Source: Providencia burhodogranariea DSM 19968
GTDB lineage: Bacteria > Pseudomonadota > Gammaproteobacteria > Enterobacterales > Enterobacteriaceae
NCBI RefSeq assembly: GCF_000314855.2
Contig: NZ_KB233227.1
Coordinates: 61,854 to 125,853, forward strand
DNA length: 64,000 nt
Direction: 5' to 3'
Below the pieces are notes generated by a model, which had not been told where the DNA came from, did no database searches, and was given only the letters and a program-made list of their open reading frames with translations. Positions 17,512 to 26,401 of the stretch are shown piece after piece. Position 1 is the first letter of the stretch; each line of letters starts with the position of its first letter. The position numbers were made by a program, and so were the translations under genes.

Positions 17512-18263
17512 GTGGCGCACGTACATTTCGTATTGGGCAAATCGTGCCCTCTTCTAATACCACAATGGAAACGGAGATCCCCGCTATTTTACGAGCGCGT
17601 GAATCACTGTTTGCCGAGCGCTTTACTTTCCATTCAAGTCGTATGCGTATGAAGAAAGTAACGAAAGATGAATTAGCGAAAATGGATGCTGATAGTGATC
17701 GCTGCGCTATTGAGCTATCTGATGCTGCGGTTGATGTATTAGGCTATGCCTGCTTAGTAGCGATTATGAGTATGGGGAAAGGCTACCATCGTATTTCTGA
17801 AAAGCGATTGTTTCAACGAACAATAGACAATGGTCACTCTGCACCTGTCGTGACCAGTGCTGGCGCTCTTGTTGATGGGTTACATGCTGTGGGTGCCAAG
17901 CGTATTTCAATTCTAACGCCTTACATGAAACCGCTAACTCAGTTGGTTATCGATTATATTGAAAGTGAAGGAATTGAAGTCGTTGACAGTATTTCGTTAG
18001 AAATCCCGGATAACCTTGATGTTGGCCGCCAAGATCCGTTAGCGCCCGTTGAAATTACTAAAAAGCTGAATACCAATGTAGATGTGATAGTTGCTTCTGC
18101 TTGTGTACAAATGCCTTCATTACCATCCGTTCAATTGATCGAAGATCGTATCGGTTTACCTGTATTGTCATCATCAGTGGCGACAACTTACATGATGCTG
18201 AAAAAATTGGGTTTGGACACTCGGGTTGATGGTTTTGGGTCACTACTTACTGGAAAGTTTTAA
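17508..18263 (+). CDS. Maleate cis-trans isomerase-like protein (Asp/Glu racemase superfamily)
   Basis: 251 residues resembling maleate isomerase and arylmalonate decarboxylase. The first active-site cysteine is in LGYACLVAIMSMG near residue 84 and the second in VASACVQMPS near 199; the N-terminus has IVPSSNTTMETE typical of maleate isomerases. The reaction, maleate to fumarate through a cysteine adduct, would deliver the last C4 product to the TCA cycle. It overlaps the nitrilase stop by four bases. Arylmalonate decarboxylase is a less likely alternative because both cysteines are present. Confidence 0.82.
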   Translation: MSGARTFRIGQIVPSSNTTMETEIPAILRARESLFAERFTFHSSRMRMKKVTKDELAKMDADSDRCAIELSDAAVDVLGYACLVAIMSMGKGYHRISEKRLFQRTIDNGHSAPVVTSAGALVDGLHAVGAKRISILTPYMKPLTQLVIDYIESEGIEVVDSISLEIPDNLDVGRQDPLAPVEITKKLNTNVDVIVASACVQMPSLPSVQLIEDRIGLPVLSSSVATTYMMLKKLGLDTRVDGFGSLLTGKF

Positions 18264-18348
18264 ACAAATTATGTTAAGTGGTCGTTTTTCTTCTGCTAAC
18301 CTTTTAATATCGAATGAAATTACACATTCTATTAGACAAGAGGAACAG

Positions 18349-18807
18349 ATGTCAGACTCTAAAATATTTGTTGATAATTATCTGCCTGCCCTACTGGGGC
18401 AGGCATGGATGCTGGTATCGTCAGAGTTTCATGCCGTTGTTGAGGCACATGGCTTGTCTGTATTGGAATGGCGTGTACTTTCGACACTTGCTGATAATGG
18501 TTCTATGGGAATTACTGAACTCTCGCAAAAAACAGTCAGTAAGCAGCCGACTATTACGCGTGTATTGCAAAGACTAGAGCAACAAGGGCATGTGATTAGG
18601 CACAATAATCATAATGGTAGTGATAGAAGGATTACTCTTGTGAGTATGACTTCTAGCGGCATGTTATTAGTCGAAGGATTGCTTAAAGAAGCAGAATTAC
18701 ACGAACAATCGGTTTTAGCGCCACTTGGCACACGTAAAAGCAAAATGCTAAAGCAGGTTTTACAGGAGTTGATTGAACGTCATAACATTACGGATATGAA
18801 AAAATAA
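18349..18807 (+). CDS. MarR-family transcriptional regulator
   Basis: 152-residue winged-helix regulator: MGITELSQKTVSKQPTITRVL near residue 64 is the recognition helix and GSDRRITLVSMT the wing. MarR proteins usually repress nearby genes until an aromatic acid or CoA ester binds. I start at ATG 18349, which has AAGAGGA in front; an in-frame earlier start at 18226 would overlap the isomerase gene. It sits at the end of the catabolic operon and could give product or substrate feedback beside the AraC/XylS activator. Confidence 0.87.
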   Translation: MSDSKIFVDNYLPALLGQAWMLVSSEFHAVVEAHGLSVLEWRVLSTLADNGSMGITELSQKTVSKQPTITRVLQRLEQQGHVIRHNNHNGSDRRITLVSMTSSGMLLVEGLLKEAELHEQSVLAPLGTRKSKMLKQVLQELIERHNITDMKK

Positions 18808-18884
18808 TAAAAATAGCGAAAAGAGATCAATAGATCTGAAAACCAACCGAGTATTTATCATATGAAGTTTAAATAAATATTTTC

Positions 18885-18899
18885 TTATCATAATGATAA
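18885..18899. promoter_or_regulatory. Palindrome TTATCATAATGATAA in the antiporter upstream region
   Basis: Perfect 7-1-7 palindrome resembling a Fur box core, about 180 bases before the antiporter start. No iron gene is adjacent, so function is uncertain. Confidence 0.35.
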
Positions 18900-19080
18900 C
18901 GCTCAATTAAAGAAACTTTGAGAATGGCTGTAATATTCTGTAATAGAATGATTCTCATGAAAGTTTTATGATAATTCTGTTTTTTTGTCTTTATGATAAA
19001 TCGAGACTTTACATCGATTCGATTTATCTATTTACTTCACTACTGATAACCTATGCTTAGCTTAATATCGGAGCACATTC

Positions 19081-20727
19081 ATGTCAGTTGTGACACTTGT
19101 TTTAGTTTTTTTATTAGCCGTCATTGTGAGTGTTTTTATCTCACGGCTACTTAAGGATATTATTCCTTTACCTATTATTCAGATAGCACTCGGTGCAGGG
19201 CTGTCAGTGTTGGGCTTTACGGTTGAGTTTGAACCTCATCTGTTCCTATTTTTATTTATTCCACCATTACTCTTTTTGGATGGTTGGCGTATTCCAAAAG
19301 AGGCTTTATTCCAAGAATTAAAACCTATCATGTCATTGGCGATTGGTCTCGTTGTTGTGACCGTGATCGGAATGGGTTTCTTTATTCATTGGTTAATCCC
19401 TGCGATTTCATTAGCCGTTGCTTTTGCATTGGCTGCGATTTTGTCACCGACGGATCCAGTTTCAGTCTCCGCTATGACGGTGAATTCACCACTCCCTTCA
19501 CGTATGGCACATATTCTTGAAGGTGAATCACTGCTGAATGATGCAACAGGCCTTGTTTGCTTTAGTTTCGCAGTTACTGCAGCATTAACGGGGACATTCT
19601 CTTTAGCTTCAGCTGCGGGAGAGTTTGTTTTCGTTGCGGTTGGTGGGATTGTTATCGGTCTGTTGGTTGCTTGGGTCATTGGCTGGTTAAACCAATTTTT
19701 GGTTAAGCGTACCGGTGAAGAACCTGCCATTCAGATTATGATCAGCCTATTGATGCCATTCAGTGCTTATTTAGTGGCTGAACATCTTCATGTGTCGGGT
19801 ATTTTGGCTGCAGTGGTTGCGGGTATCGCAATGCACTATGAGAAAATCGCGGGGCGTATGCAGGCGGCAACGCGTATGCAAAGCAAAGCAGTGTGGGACA
19901 CAGTACAAACTGCACTTAACGGTATGATCTTTATTTTACTGGGCGAGCAACTTCCTAGTATGTGGAATAACATGCCACAAGTTGCTGAAGCAGCTGGAGC
20001 AAGTCATCCATGGATGTTGTTTGTGTATGTAATAGTCATTACGGTATCGCTGGCTGTATTACGTTTTAGCTGGGTATGGATATCGATGACATTAACGGTA
20101 TTCCACAAGCGTCGTCGTGGTAAAGATGCTGATGTATTACACATCCGAATGATGGCTATTATGGCAACAGCAGGTGTCCGGGGGGCGATTACCTTAGCAG
20201 GTATTTTGACCTTGCCACTGTTAATGCCAGATAACACATTATTTCCAAATCGTGATTTGGCTATCTTCTTAGCGATGGGCGTTATTTTATGTTCATTGCT
20301 CATTGCGAGTATTGCATTACCTGTTCTAACGAAAGGTCTTGTGCAGGATTTGCCTTATGATAATGACGAAATTCGTGCTCGAATGGCATTGAATGAAGCT
20401 GCAATGGCACACCTACGTGAACTGATGAACCATCCATCGGAAAACATGGATGAAATTGCGATGCGTACTGAAGTGGGCGCACAGTTATTAGAAATCTATG
20501 GTAGACGTTTAGATAACACAGATGAAACTGAATCTGATATTTATGACCTTCATAGAATGATTGATATGGAGCGCGCAATGTCTCGCTCAGCCTTACAAGT
20601 AAAACGCGATGCACTGTATCAAATGCGTAAAGGCAAAAATATCAATGAGCGCGTTTACCATCGACTGCGCGATGAGTTAGACCTCAAAGAAGAGACACTA
20701 AATCATCATAAAAGTAAAAAGCATTAA
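19081..20727 (+). CDS. Na+/H+ antiporter, CPA1 family (YjcE/NhaP-like)
   Basis: 548-residue inner-membrane protein with about 11-12 hydrophobic segments in the first 420 residues and a charged cytoplasmic tail. The transport motif LSPTDPVSVSAM (about 121-132) and LEGESLLNDATGLVCF (about 147-162) contain the conserved Asp residues of CPA1 exchangers. It exchanges Na+ or K+ for H+ in pH and salt homeostasis. It is monocistronic, with a terminator at 20739. The ATG follows GGAGCACATTC. Confidence 0.88.
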   Translation: MSVVTLVLVFLLAVIVSVFISRLLKDIIPLPIIQIALGAGLSVLGFTVEFEPHLFLFLFIPPLLFLDGWRIPKEALFQELKPIMSLAIGLVVVTVIGMGFFIHWLIPAISLAVAFALAAILSPTDPVSVSAMTVNSPLPSRMAHILEGESLLNDATGLVCFSFAVTAALTGTFSLASAAGEFVFVAVGGIVIGLLVAWVIGWLNQFLVKRTGEEPAIQIMISLLMPFSAYLVAEHLHVSGILAAVVAGIAMHYEKIAGRMQAATRMQSKAVWDTVQTALNGMIFILLGEQLPSMWNNMPQVAEAAGASHPWMLFVYVIVITVSLAVLRFSWVWISMTLTVFHKRRRGKDADVLHIRMMAIMATAGVRGAITLAGILTLPLLMPDNTLFPNRDLAIFLAMGVILCSLLIASIALPVLTKGLVQDLPYDNDEIRARMALNEAAMAHLRELMNHPSENMDEIAMRTEVGAQLLEIYGRRLDNTDETESDIYDLHRMIDMERAMSRSALQVKRDALYQMRKGKNINERVYHRLRDELDLKEETLNHHKSKKH

Positions 20728-20738
20728 TTAAAATAATG

Positions 20739-20765
20739 GCCAGAATATCTATTCTGGCTTTTTTT
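20739..20765 (+). terminator. Rho-independent terminator of the antiporter gene
   Basis: 8-bp stem GCCAGAAT/ATTCTGGC with loop ATCT followed by seven Ts. Confidence 0.88.
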
Positions 20766-20857
20766 AAGCCTGAAAAATAGAAAATTAAACACGGATGATA
20801 AGTAATTTTCTGAGTAAAAAAACAATAAAATACTAAAAATCTCAGTGAGGGGCCACT

Positions 20858-21751
20858 ATATTTAATCCATCAAATATCGAATTACATAAACAGCAATTAG
20901 TTGAATTAATCGCCAAAGCTGATCAAGCTATCACTAATGAAGATTTTACCTATTTGATGAATTTTTACTCTGAAAATGGTTCGCTAGTCGTTAAAGATGA
21001 TTTACATGTCAGCGGAAAAGAAAGCCTACGAAAAGCATTTATCGCGATTGCCGAATTTTTTAATCATACTTTGCAGGTCGCTCAAGGTACTGTGAAAGTT
21101 ATTTTTGGAGAAGACTGCGCATTGGTTTTAGCCGAAACCTTACTGAACGCCAAAATGCACAATGGTGCCGATTTTGACACTGTGCGAGAGGCGACCTATG
21201 TTTTTAAATTCATAGAAGACCAATGGCTGTGTGTTATTGATAATTCCTACGGAACAGATTTATTAAAATCGGCAGCGGAAGCGCGGTTACATTTTTTATG
21301 TGGGAAAATTGCTTCAGGTAAATCGACGCTCGCCAAGACTTTAGCCTATAAAGCACGTACAGTTTTAATCAGTGAAGATGCGTGGTTATCAACATTGTAT
21401 CCGGGGCAGATCACGGAGCTTTCTCACTACATTGAGAAAAGTACGTTGATAAAAAGCGTATTAGAAACGCATATCCCGCAATTGGTAAAAGCGGGAAATA
21501 CAGTGGTAATGGATTTTCCTGCCAATACGCCAGCACAACGAAAGTGGCTAAAATCATTAGCCGAATCATCTGGTGTCCCTTATGTCTTTCACGTGCTTAA
21601 AGTTGATTCAGATGAATGTAAACGACGATTATCTAAGCGAAATGAAGTCGGGGATAATCCGTTTAAAACCTCAGATGCGGAGTTTGATTTGATTACCCAA
21701 CATTTCTCTTATCCAAGTGATGATGAGCAGCTTATTTGCCAAGATGATTGA
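20858..21751 (+). CDS. SnoaL-like domain fused to a P-loop kinase, apparent ATA start
   Basis: Open frame of 297 codons. Residues 1 to about 128 look like a DUF4440/SnoaL-like fold (ELHKQQLVELIAKAD; FYSENGSLVVKDD; WLCVIDNSYGTDLL). Residues about 135-297 form a small P-loop kinase/ATP-binding module (Walker A GKIASGKST; LISEDAWLSTLYPG; VVMDFPANTPAQR). Nothing shows the substrate. The first canonical start is TTG at 20954, but the 32 codons before it read as part of the domain, and a good ribosome site (GTGAGGGG) sits six bases before ATA at 20858. So either ATA is used, or an ATG was mutated. The preceding in-frame stop is TGA at 20846. Separate one-domain proteins of each type exist; the fusion is unusual. 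Confidence 0.7.
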   Translation: MFNPSNIELHKQQLVELIAKADQAITNEDFTYLMNFYSENGSLVVKDDLHVSGKESLRKAFIAIAEFFNHTLQVAQGTVKVIFGEDCALVLAETLLNAKMHNGADFDTVREATYVFKFIEDQWLCVIDNSYGTDLLKSAAEARLHFLCGKIASGKSTLAKTLAYKARTVLISEDAWLSTLYPGQITELSHYIEKSTLIKSVLETHIPQLVKAGNTVVMDFPANTPAQRKWLKSLAESSGVPYVFHVLKVDSDECKRRLSKRNEVGDNPFKTSDAEFDLITQHFSYPSDDEQLICQDD

Positions 21752-21834
21752 GTTGATATCTCTGAAGTTTAGACTTAAAAATCTATTCGTCATGCTTTAA
21801 GTTGTATCCACAGTGATCTCATTCAACTATCCGA

Positions 21835-21988
21835 GGGACTGTTGATCTTTGAAGGTCAATTTTTATTCGAACCCGAAGGGCATTTTAATTTGTGGTGATG
21901 TTTTTTAATTATTTTAATATTTGGTATCGTTAAATTGCTGTTATTTAAACCGATTGATGCAGTAAAAATAAGCAGCAAAGCTAGGGCT
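21835..21988. mobile_element. Insertion-sequence relic (MITE-like), copy 2
   Basis: About 155 bp matching the element at 5728-6002 in inverted orientation. The left end GACTGTTGATCTTTGAAGG and following GTCAATTTTTATTCGAA match that copy's right end, and AAACCGATTGATGCAGTAAAA matches its left part. About 100 bases present in copy 1 are missing. The tail can encode a KPIDAVKISSK-like C-terminus. It lies between the kinase fusion and the flavin reductase genes. Confidence 0.65.
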
Positions 21989-21997
21989 AGCTTTGCT
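21974..21997. terminator. 11-bp perfect hairpin between convergent genes
   Basis: AGCAAAGCTAG, a GG spacer, then its exact complement. It lies at the relic's edge just past the minus-strand flavin reductase; on the minus strand a GCTTATTTTT run follows, so it could terminate that gene. It may instead be an accident of nested element ends. Confidence 0.45.
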
Positions 21998-22019
21998 TAA
22001 TACATACATGAAATTTGAA

Positions 22020-22640
22020 TTATTTTGGTCGATACATTTGCAGTTTTTGTTGTTCTTCTATCCAGAAATAGTCAGCAGGCCCACCGGCACGTAATAAAGG
22101 CTGTTGTTGTGCGGTGTTATATTCACCTTGCTCGAGTACTTGCTGGTTAATGTGTACCATAACAACTTCCCCCATCACCATCCAAGTATCTAATAAACTG
22201 CCATCGGCACGCTTTAGTTGTTGGTATTGCGTTACGACACATTCCATCGAAACTGGAGTTTGTGCGATACGTGGCGGGGCAATAAGAGTAGAAGGTAACG
22301 TAGTAAGCCCCGTCAATGGGAACTCACTTTCACCAGCTTGTAAACTGGCACTGCTAATATTAACCTGCTCACCTAATGCGCGCGTAGCAAGGTTATAAAC
22401 AAATTCGCCGGTTTCGATAGCATTCGTGACCGTATCTTTTTTACCTACACTTGAAAATACCAATATCGGTGGTGAGTAATTAAAAATATTAAAAAAGCTA
22501 TAGGGCGCAAGATTAGTGCGACCTTGTTTATCACTGGTCGATATCCAGCCAATAGGGCGTGGACCAATTAAAGCTGGAATGGGGTCATGGGGTAATTCAT
22601 GTCCCTTTGTGGGTTGATAGCTATAAAATTCAGTTGTCAT
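22020..22640 (-). CDS. Flavin reductase family protein (FMN-binding split barrel)
   Basis: 206 residues. GPRPIGWISTSDKQGRTNLAPYSFFN near residue 27 is the FMN-binding signature of the flavin reductase/DIM6-NTAB group, and SPPILVFSS follows. It is longer than the reductase at the start of the window and belongs to the other branch, often annotated as oxidoreductase. The ATG has AAGGAGCC in front. It is transcribed alone, with a hairpin downstream. The partner is unknown. Confidence 0.85.
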   Translation of the reverse strand: MTTEFYSYQPTKGHELPHDPIPALIGPRPIGWISTSDKQGRTNLAPYSFFNIFNYSPPILVFSSVGKKDTVTNAIETGEFVYNLATRALGEQVNISSASLQAGESEFPLTGLTTLPSTLIAPPRIAQTPVSMECVVTQYQQLKRADGSLLDTWMVMGEVVMVHINQQVLEQGEYNTAQQQPLLRAGGPADYFWIEEQQKLQMYRPK

Positions 22641-22911
22641 TGTGGGCTCCTTTTTAAGCTATCCTAACGGATATTGATTTAATACGTCGAGATGATGCAT
22701 GAAAAAGGCAGTCAAAGTACAGCGATGGCAGTAATCGGATAACTGAGTTGTTTTTGGCGAGTGGACTAATCTCTTCTCGAGTATCTCTAATACTGATAGT
22801 TGTCATAACGTTGAGAGAAAAATTTATTAAGAAGATTGGCAGAATTAAAATAATAGCGGCAAAACTTGCCGCTATTAATGTCATGCGATGAATAGAGGAA
22901 TAATGGAAGAA

Positions 22912-24009
22912 TTATAACGATGGATAATCGGTATAACCTTCCGCACTACCACCATAAAAGGTTTCTGGTCGACTTGGATTAAGCTCAGCTTTACGTTGTA
23001 AACGAGCGACCAGATCCGGATTGGAAATGAAATCACGGCCGAATGCAACGGCATCAATCAGGCCTTTAGCAATCAAATCTTCAGCTTTCTCTACGGTATA
23101 AGCGCCTGCACCAATAATCACACCTTGAAAACGTTCACGTACTTTGTGGCGGAAATCTTCGCTATACGGTTCGCCACCAGCCCAATCTGGTTCAGACATA
23201 TGCAAGTAAGCTATGCCACGTTTCGCTAATTCTTCAATCAAATATAGCGCATCTGCTTCTTCATTCGGGCCATTATCAACATTTTGGAAAGACCCAATCG
23301 GAGAAACACGAATGCCAATTCGTTCAGGACTCCACTCTTTGCTGACTGCATCGATGACTTCTAAGACGAGGCGAGCACGATTTTCGACACTGCCACCATA
23401 TTGATCAGTACGATGATTAGAAGAAGGTGAAAGAAACTGATGCAATAGATAACCATGGGCTCCATGAAGCTCAACCATATCAAATCCGGCTTCACGGGCG
23501 TTCGCAACGGCTTGACGAAAATCGTTAACAATTCCCGGAATTTCATTCAACTCCAATGCGCGTGGCATTGAGGTATCAACACGGTTTGGGTGACCATTTT
23601 CATCACGAAGAGAGGTACGAGTACCAGCACTAAGAGCTGAAGGTGCAACCGGTGCTGCGCCGTTAGGTTGGAGGCTAGTATGAGAGATTCGGCCTGTATG
23701 CCAAAGCTGTACTGCAATACGACCACCTTCAGCATGAACACCTGCGGTAATTTTTTTCCATGCTGCTATCTGTTCTGGGCTATGTAATCCTGGAGCACCT
23801 GCATAACCTTTAGCTTGAGCAGAAATTTGCGTTGCTTCAGAGATAATCAATCCGGCACTAGCGCGTTGACGATAATATTCACCCATTAATGGTGTTGGAA
23901 TATCACCTGGCTCAATACTACGCAGGCGAGTTAGTGGTGCCATGAATATACGGTTTGGTGTAGTAATCGCTCCCACTTTCAACGGCGTAAACAACTTTTC
24001 TTGTGACAT
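22912..24009 (-). CDS. nemA: N-ethylmaleimide reductase / alkene reductase (old yellow enzyme)
   Basis: 365-residue FMN ene-reductase of the OYE family: [14 protein letters not shown] near residue 19, LWHTGRISH near 101 and the active-site pair in [16 protein letters not shown] near 180. NemA reduces electrophiles such as N-ethylmaleimide, methylglyoxal-type aldehydes and nitro compounds with NADPH. It lies directly downstream of the nemR-like gene with an operator-like palindrome between them, the same order as E. coli nemRA. Confidence 0.9.
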   Translation of the reverse strand: MSQEKLFTPLKVGAITTPNRIFMAPLTRLRSIEPGDIPTPLMGEYYRQRASAGLIISEATQISAQAKGYAGAPGLHSPEQIAAWKKITAGVHAEGGRIAVQLWHTGRISHTSLQPNGAAPVAPSALSAGTRTSLRDENGHPNRVDTSMPRALELNEIPGIVNDFRQAVANAREAGFDMVELHGAHGYLLHQFLSPSSNHRTDQYGGSVENRARLVLEVIDAVSKEWSPERIGIRVSPIGSFQNVDNGPNEEADALYLIEELAKRGIAYLHMSEPDWAGGEPYSEDFRHKVRERFQGVIIGAGAYTVEKAEDLIAKGLIDAVAFGRDFISNPDLVARLQRKAELNPSRPETFYGGSAEGYTDYPSL

Positions 24010-24022
24010 ATCGCTTCCTTAA

Positions 24023-24037
24023 TAGACCGGTCGATTA
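24023..24037. promoter_or_regulatory. Partial NemR-type operator between nemR and nemA
   Basis: TAGACCGGTCGATTA contains one exact TAGACC half-site and the palindrome GACCGGTC; it resembles the full box at 24680. It may give nemA its own NemR control. Confidence 0.5.
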
Positions 24038-24066
24038 GTGATGACATAAATAAAAAGTGCCAGCGA

Positions 24067-24666
24067 TTATGGGCTCGGCACTGCAATAATAGTTTTCACA
24101 TGGGCTAACGCACTTTCAAGTGAGCTAGCATTACGCGAAATTTTAGCCTGTAAATTCGCCCCCAGCCATAATGAATAGAGAACTTGAGCATTAGTTAAAG
24201 CATCTCCACTAAAAAAGATCGATTTCTCTTCATAACCTTTCTCAAGTGCTTTTTGAAGCAATGTGATGATTTGACTGACACCTTTATTCATTGCAGCATT
24301 CATATCTTCAGAAAGGTCACAAACTTCGGCAGACAACTTTACTGTCAAACAGTTATTGATTAAACCTTCGATACAAGAGTGCTTTAACATTTCGCCGTAA
24401 TAGGCCAAAAAACGATCGCGATAATTGCCTTCTGCACTATCAAAATGTGAGGCTAAACGCTGACAATAAGCGGCGTAGTAGCGCTCTAGCATCGCCACAC
24501 CAAAAGCCTCTTTCGAGCGAAAATAGTGATAAAACGAGCCTTTTGGCACTTTTGCTGTTTTGAGCAATTCATTAAGCCCCATACCAGTAAAACCGCGATG
24601 TATACAAAGTGATTCACCAGTGGCTAAAAGATGCTCGCGAGTATCGTGTTCGTTATTTCTGTTCAT
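24067..24666 (-). CDS. nemR: TetR-family repressor NemR
   Basis: 199 residues. The N-terminal helix-turn-helix (FTGMGLNELLKTAKVPKGSFYHYFRSKEAF, about 25-54) is typical TetR. The ligand domain has cysteines, including SCIEGLINNCLTVK (about 94-107), matching the region where E. coli NemR senses electrophiles and bleach through a cysteine. It precedes nemA on the same strand, and a perfect TAGACCG/CGGTCTA palindrome lies just upstream of its start for autoregulation. Confidence 0.87.
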   Translation of the reverse strand: MNRNNEHDTREHLLATGESLCIHRGFTGMGLNELLKTAKVPKGSFYHYFRSKEAFGVAMLERYYAAYCQRLASHFDSAEGNYRDRFLAYYGEMLKHSCIEGLINNCLTVKLSAEVCDLSEDMNAAMNKGVSQIITLLQKALEKGYEEKSIFFSGDALTNAQVLYSLWLGANLQAKISRNASSLESALAHVKTIIAVPSP

Positions 24667-24679
24667 GGTGTTACTCTAA

Positions 24680-24695
24680 TAGACCGTTCGGTCTA
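24680..24695. promoter_or_regulatory. NemR operator upstream of nemR
   Basis: TAGACCG-TT-CGGTCTA, a 16-bp near-perfect palindrome 14 bases before the nemR start; it resembles the NemR box of E. coli. Confidence 0.8.
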
Positions 24696-24898
24696 ATGCA
24701 AGTATTGTTATTGGCAATATGTGCTTTTAAAGTTAGTCGCCATAATACAGATTGCTTTAAAGCAATCATTTTATACTTGGCATACTTTATGTGGCATCGT
24801 TGTTGGCTATGTTCTGCAACTCCGGTCATCGGGTTTAACAGTGCTCCCTATCTACTCTACCTTTTCTACCTTTGTTGTTTGGCTGCACGCAAATCGAA

Positions 24899-25663
24899 CT
24901 ATTTAGATATAAAGCTCGAAGGCGTTTTTCCTAACCATTTTTTGAACATAGTAGAGAATGCACCGACACTACTGTAATCCAAATCAAAAGCGACTTCAGT
25001 GACCGATTTACCTGCCGATATATGTGTAATCGCGCTAAGTAAGCAGGCTTTTTGCCGCCAGTCCGAGAATGATAAACCAGTCTGTGCACTAAAAAATCGA
25101 CTAAATGAACGATCGCTTTTATATAATGTTTTAGCCCATTCTTGAGGAGATGATGTTATTTTCGGCGATTTTAGAAACTCACGGCATAGTTTCGCCAAAA
25201 CTTCGTCTCTGGGGATCGGGGCAAAAAACGGAAGAGGTTCGGCACGAGAAATTTCGTGCAAGATCAGCTGGATCATAATGCCATCGCGGCCCTCAAGATC
25301 ATATTCGATCGGCATATCGACAGATTCCAGCAGTAATTGGCGTAATAACGGAGTGACACGAAGGACTTCGCATTTATGGCTTAGTCTTGGAGCCGCAGTT
25401 GGCTCGATATAGAGGCTGCGTGTACTGACATTCAGCATACGAGTTGCATGAGGTGTATTTTTAGGGATCCACACGCCACTGTCAGGTGGGATCACCCATT
25501 CTCCATCAGCGGTACTGACTTCAATTAACCCCGTTGCACCATATAAGAATTGTGCTCTGCGGTGAACGTGCGAATTTAACAGTATATTCGGTAAGTAGTC
25601 GGTACCGATCGCTAACACATCACGTTTCACATCATCGACACTGATTAGTGGAATATTTCGCAT
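24899..25663 (-). CDS. AraC-family regulator with N-terminal cupin
   Basis: 254 residues. A cupin-like sensor (about 25-90, LLNSHVHRRAQFLYGATG and IPKNTPHATRM) is followed by the AraC DNA-binding domain (about 155-250), ending SVGAFSTMFKKWLGKTPSSF. It diverges from the DoxX gene across a 232-base region with a Fur-box-like palindrome. Its effector is unknown; regulators of this layout commonly control the adjacent divergent gene. Confidence 0.85.
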   Translation of the reverse strand: MRNIPLISVDDVKRDVLAIGTDYLPNILLNSHVHRRAQFLYGATGLIEVSTADGEWVIPPDSGVWIPKNTPHATRMLNVSTRSLYIEPTAAPRLSHKCEVLRVTPLLRQLLLESVDMPIEYDLEGRDGIMIQLILHEISRAEPLPFFAPIPRDEVLAKLCREFLKSPKITSSPQEWAKTLYKSDRSFSRFFSAQTGLSFSDWRQKACLLSAITHISAGKSVTEVAFDLDYSSVGAFSTMFKKWLGKTPSSFISK

Positions 25664-25823
25664 AATGACTCGTATGACTTTGGGTGTAGGTAAGACTAAA
25701 TTGTTGATTCAAGTTTGCCTATCTTTTTTATACGGATCACCTTAAACATGAATCCCAGCTACTACTAAAGTATTAAGAATAATTTCGTATAAACGTGATA
25801 TAAGCATGACAATTATAAATAAA

Positions 25824-25836
25824 AATGATTATCATT
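25824..25836. promoter_or_regulatory. Candidate Fur box upstream of doxX
   Basis: AATGATTATCATT is a perfect 6-1-6 palindrome matching the core of the Fur consensus GATAATGATTATCATTATC, 60 bases before the GTG start of the DoxX gene. Iron-dependent control of DoxX, or of the divergent regulator, is plausible. Confidence 0.6.
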
Positions 25837-25895
25837 ACATTTGCGTTTAAGTCATAACGAATAATGATGGATATTCTCATTTTGAGGAGTACACA

Positions 25896-26318
25896 GTGAT
25901 AGGCTCATTCAATCGGTTGCTAGCACATGATGATGCTGGAAAATTTTTATTACGTCTTACTGTCGGTGGTTTAATGCTATTTCATGGCATAAGCAAACTA
26001 TTAACAGGAGCAAGTGGTATTAAGGGCTTACTTGCAGCACATGGTTTACCCGAGTTTATTGCTTATGGAACATTTTTAGGCGAAATTATTGCCCCTATCT
26101 TTATTATTCTAGGAGTATTGACCCGCCCATCAGCATTACTTGTTGCTTTTACCATGTTTGTTGCTTGGCTAATGGTTGGTTTAGATAAGACATTCTTACT
26201 CGATAAAACGGGTGCTTGGGCAATTGAAAGTATTGTTTACTTCTTTGTCAGCGCAATTGCAGTTGCCTTTTTGGGCGCAGGCAAATTTTCTATCATGAAA
26301 AATACTAACTGGCGCTAA
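25896..26318 (+). CDS. DoxX family membrane protein
   Basis: 140 residues with four predicted membrane segments: LLRLTVGGLMLFHGISKLL near residue 18 is the DoxX signature, followed by helices near 45-70, 72-92 and 105-130. It starts at GTG with GAGGAG in front. DoxX proteins are small inner-membrane proteins linked to redox stress; the biochemical role is unsettled. It is a single gene behind a Fur-box-like site, ending at an inverted repeat. Confidence 0.85.
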   Translation: MIGSFNRLLAHDDAGKFLLRLTVGGLMLFHGISKLLTGASGIKGLLAAHGLPEFIAYGTFLGEIIAPIFIILGVLTRPSALLVAFTMFVAWLMVGLDKTFLLDKTGAWAIESIVYFFVSAIAVAFLGAGKFSIMKNTNWR

Positions 26319-26344
26319 GTTTTATTTTCGATACCAATGAGTCT

Positions 26345-26368
26345 AAGGCCATCATGATTGATGGCCTT
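26345..26368. terminator. Hairpin between convergent doxX and GST genes
   Basis: Perfect 9-bp arms AAGGCCATC/GATGGCCTT, loop ATGATT; no long T-tract. Probably a shared transcript end. Confidence 0.5.
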
Positions 26369-26401
26369 GTAGTATAGAAATTAGCAATCTCTAACTCTAG
26401 A

